Assembly (NCBI GenBank): GCA_021155905.1
Contig: JAJNBG010000022.1
Location: forward strand, 32,087 to 96,086
Direction of reading: 5' to 3'
DNA: 64,000 nt
Origin: Bacteroidota bacterium
GTDB taxonomy: Bacteria; Bacteroidota; Bacteroidia; B-17B0; Aurantibacillaceae
Both the position numbers and the translations under genes were made by a program. The notes beneath the pieces were generated by a model. That model ran no database searches and was not told where the DNA came from. It saw only the letters and a program-made list of their open reading frames with translations. Below, piece after piece: positions 59,488 to 64,000 of this stretch (its first letter is position 1; each line of letters starts with the position of its first letter).

Positions 59488-60132
59488 CTAATCATGTTTT
59501 TTATTCCTTCTACTCTTACTATTGGCAGGAGCTGCAGGTGATTGATTTTCAATTTTTAAATTTGATTCCAAAGTCGTTTCCAGCGCCTCTCCTCTTAAAT
59601 TTTTTGCAATGATAATTCCATTCCCGTCTACCAACACATTTGTCGGAATACTATTAACGCCATAACGTATTGCAGCCGCATTATTCCATCCCTGCAAATC
59701 ACTCACATGATGTGGCCAAACCAATTGATCCTTTTCAATGGCTTTTACCCAGGCAGCTGAATTTTGATCGAGTGAAACACTCAATACTTCAAATTCTTTT
59801 CCATTCTTAAAATCAGAGGCATGGTATTTATTGTATGCTGCCACAACTGCAGGATTTTCAGCACGGCAAGGACCACACCAACTTGCCCAAAAATCAACCA
59901 GCACCATTTTACCTTTAAAAGAAGACAGTGTAATCACATTTCCTTTTGGAGAAGCCATCATAATTTCAGGGGCTTTGTTGCCAAGATTAATTCCTTCTAC
60001 TACATTAACCGTTACTGTGCCTGATTCATTATTCTTTTGACCATCCGCTGCCATTGAAGAAGAAGTCCCTTTTTTGCTTTTACAGGCAAAAAGGCATACA
60101 CTTAATAAAACGGCTATAGTAGATAATTTCAT
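59488..60132 (-). CDS. TlpA-like thiol-disulfide oxidoreductase lipoprotein
   Basis: 214 residues. Signal with lipobox LFAC (Cys17), so anchored by lipid in the periplasm. The TlpA/ResA-like domain runs about 47-195: GNKAPEIMMASPKGNVITLSSFKG, active site WASWCGPCR (Cys86, Cys89), SVSLDQNSAAWVKAIEKD and the cis-Pro in SIPTNVLVDGNGIIIAKNLRG. A basic C-terminal tail (KSRRNKKHD) follows. It probably reduces periplasmic disulfides, with electrons from a CcdA-type donor outside the window. It lies 8 bp after murA and heads the run of thioredoxin-like/OmpA genes. Confidence 0.92.
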   Translation of the reverse strand: MKLSTIAVLLSVCLFACKSKKGTSSSMAADGQKNNESGTVTVNVVEGINLGNKAPEIMMASPKGNVITLSSFKGKMVLVDFWASWCGPCRAENPAVVAAYNKYHASDFKNGKEFEVLSVSLDQNSAAWVKAIEKDQLVWPHHVSDLQGWNNAAAIRYGVNSIPTNVLVDGNGIIIAKNLRGEALETTLESNLKIENQSPAAPANSKSRRNKKHD

Positions 60133-60140
60133 TCTAAGTA

Positions 60141-61451
60141 CTAATTGTCTTTTCTTATAATTTCAGCTCCAATAGCATTTAAGCGGCCGTCAATATTCTG
60201 ATAACCTCTGTCAATCTGGTTAATATTAAAAATAGTGCTTTTTCCCTTTGCGCTCATGGCAGCAATCAACAATGCAACGCCCGCCCTGATATCAGGAGAA
60301 GCCATTTGAATGGCCCTTAACTGCACTTTCCTGTCTAGTCCCATAACTGTTGCACGGTGCGGATCGCATAAAATAATCTGGGCACCCATATCGATAAGTT
60401 TATCCACGAAGAATAAACGGCTCTCAAACATTTTCTGGTGAATCAAAATGTTACCGCGTGCCTGAGTGGCAGTTACCAGCATGATGCTCAACAAATCAGG
60501 AGTAAACCCCGGCCAGATTGCATCAGCAACCGTCAACATAGATCCATCAATAAAAGAATCTATCTCATAATGTTCCTGTGAAGGAATATAAATATCATCG
60601 CCACGACGTTCCATCTGGATGCCTAAGCGGGAAAATACTTTTGGAATACAACCTAAATTATCATAAGACACATCCTTAATTGTAATTTCAGATTGAGTCA
60701 TGGCAGCCATACCAATGAAAGAACCAATCTCAATCATATCAGGTAAGATGCGGTGAGTTGTTCCATTCAGTGATGTTACACCCTGGATCGTTAAAAGATT
60801 TGAACCGACACCGGTGATTTTTGCCCCCATGCGGTTCAGCATTTTGCATAACTGCTGTAAATAAGGCTCACAGGCAGCATTGTAAATCGTTGTGGTTCCT
60901 TCTGCTAAAACAGCCGCCATAACGATGTTGGCAGTGCCTGTTACGGAAGCTTCATCCAACAACATGTAGGCGCCTTTTAGTTTATCAGCGGTTACCTTAA
61001 AGTTTTCTGTTTCGTGATCGTATTCAAATTTTGCACCGAGGTTTTCGAAACCGATAAAATGAGTATCCATTCTCCGGCGGCCAATTTTGTCTCCACCCGG
61101 TTTTGGCATATAGGCTCTTCCAAAGCGTGCCAGCATAGGACCTATGATCATTGTAGAACCTCTTAAACCACCGCCTTTCTTTTTAAATTCTGCAGAAACA
61201 AGGTAATCTACGTTAATGGCATCCGATTGAAAAGAATATTCTTCATGTCCTGTCTTCTCAACTTTTACACCAAGGTCACGCAACAGGTCAATTAATTTAT
61301 TGATGTCAACGATATCAGGAATATTGCTGATCGTTACTTTCTCCGGAGTTAATAATACAGCGCATAAAATCTGGAGCGCTTCATTCTTTGCTCCCTGCGG
61401 GATGATATCTCCTTTTAATTGTTTACCACCTGTAACTTCAAAAATAGCCAT
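60141..61451 (-). CDS. murA: UDP-N-acetylglucosamine 1-carboxyvinyltransferase (MurA), Asp active-site variant
   Basis: 436 residues. Inverted alpha-beta barrel landmarks: GGKQLKGDIIPQGAKNEALQIL with the UDP-GlcNAc-binding KN pair, SVTGTANIVMAAVLAEGTTTIYNAA, GCIPKVFSRLGIQME and DIRAGVALLIAAM. The loop residue that is Cys115 in E. coli is Asp121 here (PKPGGDKIGRRRMD). This Cys-to-Asp exchange is known to keep activity and block fosfomycin alkylation, so intrinsic fosfomycin resistance at the target is predicted. It commits UDP-GlcNAc to peptidoglycan synthesis. It is 3 bp downstream of the DUF4290 gene and 8 bp upstream of tlpA. Confidence 0.96.
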   Translation of the reverse strand: MAIFEVTGGKQLKGDIIPQGAKNEALQILCAVLLTPEKVTISNIPDIVDINKLIDLLRDLGVKVEKTGHEEYSFQSDAINVDYLVSAEFKKKGGGLRGSTMIIGPMLARFGRAYMPKPGGDKIGRRRMDTHFIGFENLGAKFEYDHETENFKVTADKLKGAYMLLDEASVTGTANIVMAAVLAEGTTTIYNAACEPYLQQLCKMLNRMGAKITGVGSNLLTIQGVTSLNGTTHRILPDMIEIGSFIGMAAMTQSEITIKDVSYDNLGCIPKVFSRLGIQMERRGDDIYIPSQEHYEIDSFIDGSMLTVADAIWPGFTPDLLSIMLVTATQARGNILIHQKMFESRLFFVDKLIDMGAQIILCDPHRATVMGLDRKVQLRAIQMASPDIRAGVALLIAAMSAKGKSTIFNINQIDRGYQNIDGRLNAIGAEIIRKDN

Positions 61452-61454
61452 ATA

Positions 61455-62129
61455 TTATGATGTTGGACGATTGTTATTGTTTCTGTGTTTAAACTTGCTT
61501 TTGTTTTTCTTATGACGGTTCTTGTTGTTACCACCACCGGCATTTACCGTGATAGGCATTTGATTATTATGGTTCTTATTCTTCAGCTCATTGGCGTGAG
61601 TTAATGCAGAGTTCTCGTCAATTACTAATTCATTATTGGTCATTTCTTTAAATTGCTTGAAAATGACATCATCCGTTACCGAGTCTTTGTTCCAATTGAC
61701 GTAGGATTTTTTTAAATGGTTAGCAATCAAACGGGTTAATTCATTTTTCTCCGGTCCATCCTCGAATTTTTTAGCCTCATCAATGATGCGCTCTATAGTT
61801 TTTCCATAATGCTTGTAACGAATCTTGGTAGCAGGATAAGGAACAATCTTAGGTTTGGTCGTAAATGTTTCTGCATTCGGGCGCGGATACGGTGAATCCA
61901 CATCCAGTTTGAATTTAGAAATCAAAAATAAATGGTCCCATAATTTATGCGTAAAGTCAGCAATATCCCTCAAATGTGGGTTCAATTGTCCCATGATCTG
62001 GATAATGGCCCTGGCGCATTTATTCCGTTCGTCCCTGTCTTCAATGGTAATGCAATGATCAACCATTACCTGTATATTTCTTCCGTATTCTGGTATCTCT
62101 AAGTGGGGAAGTTGTGTGTTATATTCCAT
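61455..62129 (-). CDS. DUF4290 domain-containing protein
   Basis: 224 residues from the ATG at 62129 (an upstream frame to 62147 adds only six residues). DUF4290 is recognised by MEYNTQLPHLEIPEYGRNIQ, CARAIIQIMGQLNPHLRDIADFTHKLWDHLF and LDVDSPYPRPN. The C-terminal third is basic and low-complexity (AGGGNNKNRHKKNKSKFKHRNNNNR), typical of an RNA- or membrane-associated tail. The family is restricted to Bacteroidota and often lies before murA, as here; function unknown. It is the first gene of the six-gene envelope operon. Confidence 0.9.
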   Translation of the reverse strand: MEYNTQLPHLEIPEYGRNIQVMVDHCITIEDRDERNKCARAIIQIMGQLNPHLRDIADFTHKLWDHLFLISKFKLDVDSPYPRPNAETFTTKPKIVPYPATKIRYKHYGKTIERIIDEAKKFEDGPEKNELTRLIANHLKKSYVNWNKDSVTDDVIFKQFKEMTNNELVIDENSALTHANELKNKNHNNQMPITVNAGGGNNKNRHKKNKSKFKHRNNNNRPTS

Positions 62130-62310
62130 GGTTTGTTTATAAAGCATAAATATAAGGAATTTTAGACCAAGTTTTGACCCTTTTTAAAGAGATATAAAGA
62201 CTCAAACGTTGATAAACCTAAAGATTCTGATGCAGGCTTTTGAGAACGTATTTCTTTCCGCGAAGTTAAAAAAGAGAAAATAGATTACAGAGGAATTAAC
62301 TATTGTGAAT

Positions 62311-62796
62311 TTAAAAATGTTTTACCATAACAAAATCATTCATTAGATATCCGTTTCCGATATCAAAATCTTCTACGCGATCAATTTTAAATCCGTTTTT
62401 AAAATAAAAATTAATGGATTTAAAATTCTGGCGATTAACAGTGAGTGTCAATAATTTAGGGCGGATAATTTCAATTAACAAATCAAGAACTTTTGTGCCA
62501 ATTCCGGTGTTAGATTGTCGCTGATCAATGTAAAATTTATGCAGAAAATAGTTCGATTCTTTTTCAAGGCTAACCGAGACAAAACCGATTGATTTTTCAT
62601 CACTTCGGATAAGATACATCCGGTGTTTTTTTTCAGTCAGCTGTTCCGTCAAACTCTGAAGACTATAGATTTTATCAAGCATATAATCCACCTGTTTCTG
62701 CCCTATAATTGGCACATAATGGTCGTTCCAGATAACCCGGGCCAGTTTTGAAATAGTATCCAGATCTTTTTCGGTGGCTTTTTCTAAGTGTAACAT
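62311..62796 (-). CDS. GNAT family N-acetyltransferase
   Basis: 161 residues from the ATG at 62796, chosen because the extension to 62877 overlaps the smpB promoter and lies outside the fold. GNAT order: HLEKATEKDLDTISKLARVIW (strand 1/helix 1), GFVSVSLEKESNYFLHKFYIDQRQSNTGIGTKVLDLLIE with the acetyl-CoA-binding Q-x-x-x-x-G-x-G loop, LTVNRQNFKSINFYFKNGF and a C-terminal strand. Substrate unknown. It faces smpB divergently. Confidence 0.88.
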   Translation of the reverse strand: MLHLEKATEKDLDTISKLARVIWNDHYVPIIGQKQVDYMLDKIYSLQSLTEQLTEKKHRMYLIRSDEKSIGFVSVSLEKESNYFLHKFYIDQRQSNTGIGTKVLDLLIEIIRPKLLTLTVNRQNFKSINFYFKNGFKIDRVEDFDIGNGYLMNDFVMVKHF

Positions 62797-62813
62797 CCCA
62801 ACAAGTATTTGTG

Positions 62814-62821
62814 TATCTTTG
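62814..62821 (+). promoter_or_regulatory. -7 promoter element of smpB
   Basis: TATCTTTG, a perfect TAnnTTTG, 25 bp before the proposed TTG start at 62847 and inside the rejected upstream extension of the frame. Confidence 0.55.
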
Positions 62822-62846
62822 CGTCTGTAAAAAACAGAGTTTAAAA

Positions 62847-63305
62847 TTGAAACCGAATATACAGCAAAAAATATCAATCAAAAACCGCCGCGCGAGTTTC
62901 GACTACAGCTTTATTGAAAAATATACAGCAGGCATTGTATTGGTTGGCACTGAAATTAAAGCGATTCGCGAAGGAAAAGCTTCTTTGGTGGATAGCTTTT
63001 GCTATTTCAGAAACGGTGAATTATTCATTAAAAGTTTAAACATCAGCATTTATACAGAAGGTAACTTATATAACCATGAGCCTACAAGGGAGAGAAAATT
63101 ATTGCTCAACCGCCAGGAATTAAATAAGCTTCAAAAAAAGATGATGGATAAGGGCCTTACCATTATTCCTACTCTTTTATTTACTTCCGATAATGGTTAT
63201 GCAAAGGTTGAAATTGCAGTTGCCAAAGGAAAAAAGATGTTTGATAAACGCGAAGACCTGAAAACCAAAGACCTGAACCGGGAAATGGACAGAAAATTCA
63301 AGTAA
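62847..63305 (+). CDS. smpB: SsrA-binding protein SmpB
   Basis: 152 residues if started at TTG 62847 (L-K-P-N-I-Q-Q-K-I-S-I-K-N-R-R). The frame is open back to 62811, but that part contains the promoter box. Family landmarks: NRRASFDYSFIEKYTAGIVLVGTEIKAIREGKASL, then SLNISIYTEGNLYNHEPTRERKLLLNRQEL and VAKGKKMFDKREDLKTKD. SmpB binds tmRNA and brings it to stalled ribosomes. No ssrA gene is visible in this window. Confidence 0.95.
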   Translation: MKPNIQQKISIKNRRASFDYSFIEKYTAGIVLVGTEIKAIREGKASLVDSFCYFRNGELFIKSLNISIYTEGNLYNHEPTRERKLLLNRQELNKLQKKMMDKGLTIIPTLLFTSDNGYAKVEIAVAKGKKMFDKREDLKTKDLNREMDRKFK

Positions 63306-63366
63306 TTAACATCCTTTATTATTTCGGTTAAAACAAAACAACTAGTTTTACAAAAAATTAAATTTT

Positions 63367-63780
63367 ATGAAAAGATTATTTTTTTTAGCGGCCCTGGTTA
63401 GTCTTTCCTGTATTTCCTGTAAGGCAAAAAAGGAAGCTGCAAAAACTACCGAATCAGCACCTCCGGCAGCTAATTTGGCGGCAACACAAGAGTCTCCTAA
63501 AACTTATCGTCTAATTGTTTCTTTCAAAAGCAAGGGAGCGGGAACTCCGTCTGAAAAAAGAGCAGCTTTTTTAAAATATGTAGATAACCATCCTCAAAAA
63601 CCGTCTTATCAAACAGTTTTGTGGGGACGCGAAGGCGAAACCGATTATTGTTTTGACCTGGCAGAATTAGCTTCTAAGAAAGACCAGGTCTTATTTTTAG
63701 AAGAGGTAAAGAGAATTACTACCGGAAGTGACCTGATAGACATTTCAGAAAACGCTGAATGTCAGCACAAAGGCAGGTAA
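63367..63780 (+). CDS. Small lipoprotein, hypothetical
   Basis: 137 residues. Signal with lipobox (LSCISC, Cys18), then a low-complexity Ala/Pro linker (KAKKEAAKTTESAPPAANLAATQ), then a compact alpha/beta body (KTYRLIVSFKSKGAGTPSEKRAAFLKYVDNHPQKP) and a second strand-helix (YCFDLAELASKKDQVLFLEEVKRITTGSDLIDISENAEC). I recognise no family, though the tail and length fit many Bacteroidota surface lipoproteins. It ends 90 bp before a terminator at the window's right edge. Confidence 0.7.
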   Translation: MKRLFFLAALVSLSCISCKAKKEAAKTTESAPPAANLAATQESPKTYRLIVSFKSKGAGTPSEKRAAFLKYVDNHPQKPSYQTVLWGREGETDYCFDLAELASKKDQVLFLEEVKRITTGSDLIDISENAECQHKGR

Positions 63781-63870
63781 ATTAGCCTGGAAAAACGTGG
63801 CAAAAGTCATTTTTGGGCGTTTCACTACATTTTTTTCAACAAAAAATAAGTTTTTACCGTTAAATTGTGG

Positions 63871-63900
63871 AAAATCGGGTCAAATCAGACCCGATTTTTT
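63871..63900 (+). terminator. Intrinsic terminator, T run continues into the next promoter
   Basis: AAAATCGGGTC (63871-63881) pairs with GACCCGATTTT (63888-63898) around AAATCA, followed by a T run. The -7 box TATTTTTG of the next gene begins 3 bp after the listed end. Confidence 0.88.
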
Positions 63901-63902
63901 TG

Positions 63903-63910
63903 TATTTTTG
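63903..63910 (+). promoter_or_regulatory. -7 promoter element of the last gene
   Basis: TATTTTTG, perfect TAnnTTTG, 31 bp before the ATG at 63942. Confidence 0.55.
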
Positions 63911-63941
63911 CACCCTAACTAAAAACTAAATTCTTTTTATA

Positions 63942-64000
63942 ATGAACGAAATTGGATTAAAAGCACAAGATGCTTCTGTTGCCCAATTAGGCTTAGCAAA
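63942..64000 (+). CDS. Start of a gene cut by the window edge (possibly phosphoenolpyruvate carboxykinase)
   Basis: An ATG 31 bp after a perfect -7 box opens a frame of 19 codons to the edge (MNEIGLKAQDASVAQLGLA). The pattern of a short lead followed by a LGL turn reminds me of ATP-type PEP carboxykinase N termini in Bacteroidota, but 19 residues are too few to decide. The gene itself is likely, because of the promoter and terminator arrangement; the product is a guess. Confidence 0.4.
   Translation, partial: MNEIGLKAQDASVAQLGLA

Noticed and set aside
1..64000. tRNA, rRNA or tmRNA genes
   Set aside because: I read the intergenic spaces for cloverleaf-like ends (e.g. CCA, TTCGAATC arms) and found none that could be supported; a covariance search would be needed to exclude them.

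Overview
This 64 kb window is chromosomal DNA from a member of the Bacteroidota (class Bacteroidia; I cannot fix the order). The evidence is the type IX secretion system (T9SS) regulator PorX at the left edge, a PorP/SprF-family protein, five proteins with C-terminal T9SS sorting domains, the TAnnTTTG -7 promoter element in front of many genes, Bacteroidota families such as DUF4290 and DUF6913, and AT-rich codon use. Most of it is an ordinary housekeeping and envelope chromosome. I see no phage, insertion sequence transposase, CRISPR array, tRNA or rRNA.

Layout. 1-8.5 kb: partial porX, rsmE, an ACP phosphodiesterase-like gene, a ferredoxin-NADP reductase, a T9SS cargo protein, a 2Fe-2S ferredoxin, a 530 bp structured non-coding element, and a TPR/PP2C phosphatase. 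9-12.7 kb: a double-OmpA protein, a TPR protein ending just where a phosphatase domain would begin, and an M42 peptidase. 12.8-17 kb: a four-gene sulfur module (TsdA-like cytochrome, two half-size YeeE/YedE transporter proteins, SoxB). 17-25 kb: dapA-DUF6913, a T9SS cargo protein, mazG-kmo-ydeI facing tilS, and a MauG-like peroxidase. 25.4-30 kb: a CPBP protease, M61 peptidase, LytS-type kinase and LytTR regulator in one operon. 30-38.2 kb: small hypotheticals, trxB, vanZ, gcvH, a 3-hydroxybutyryl-CoA dehydrogenase, a pRiA4b ORF-3-like protein and a long-form GAPDH. 38.3-52.4 kb: envelope and secretion genes (PorP/SprF, a GloVer-repeat cargo, YfhO, an MsbA-like ABC exporter, a 1151-residue ice-binding-like adhesin, a second TPR/PP2C protein and a minimal T9SS protein). 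52.4-53 kb: two tandem copies of a GNRA-hairpin non-coding unit. 53-64 kb: a DoxX-like protein, a frameshifted lipoprotein, dnaJ and grpE, then an envelope operon DUF4290-murA-tlpA-three thioredoxin-like/OmpA fusions, a GNAT enzyme, smpB and a small lipoprotein.

How the genes fit together. T9SS cargo, PorP/SprF and PorX point to a secretion and surface programme. The SoxB/TsdA/YedE cluster implies thiosulfate or related sulfane-sulfur handling in the periplasm. The murA-tlpA-OmpA operon links peptidoglycan synthesis, redox-fold proteins and peptidoglycan anchoring. Several intergenic spaces carry palindromic repeats, some resembling families I recall from other Bacteroidota. The two most unusual non-coding signals are the element at 5083-5612, built of nested inverted repeats, and the tandem units at 52456-52875, in which GNRA tetraloops and a U-tailed hairpin are conserved between diverged copies.
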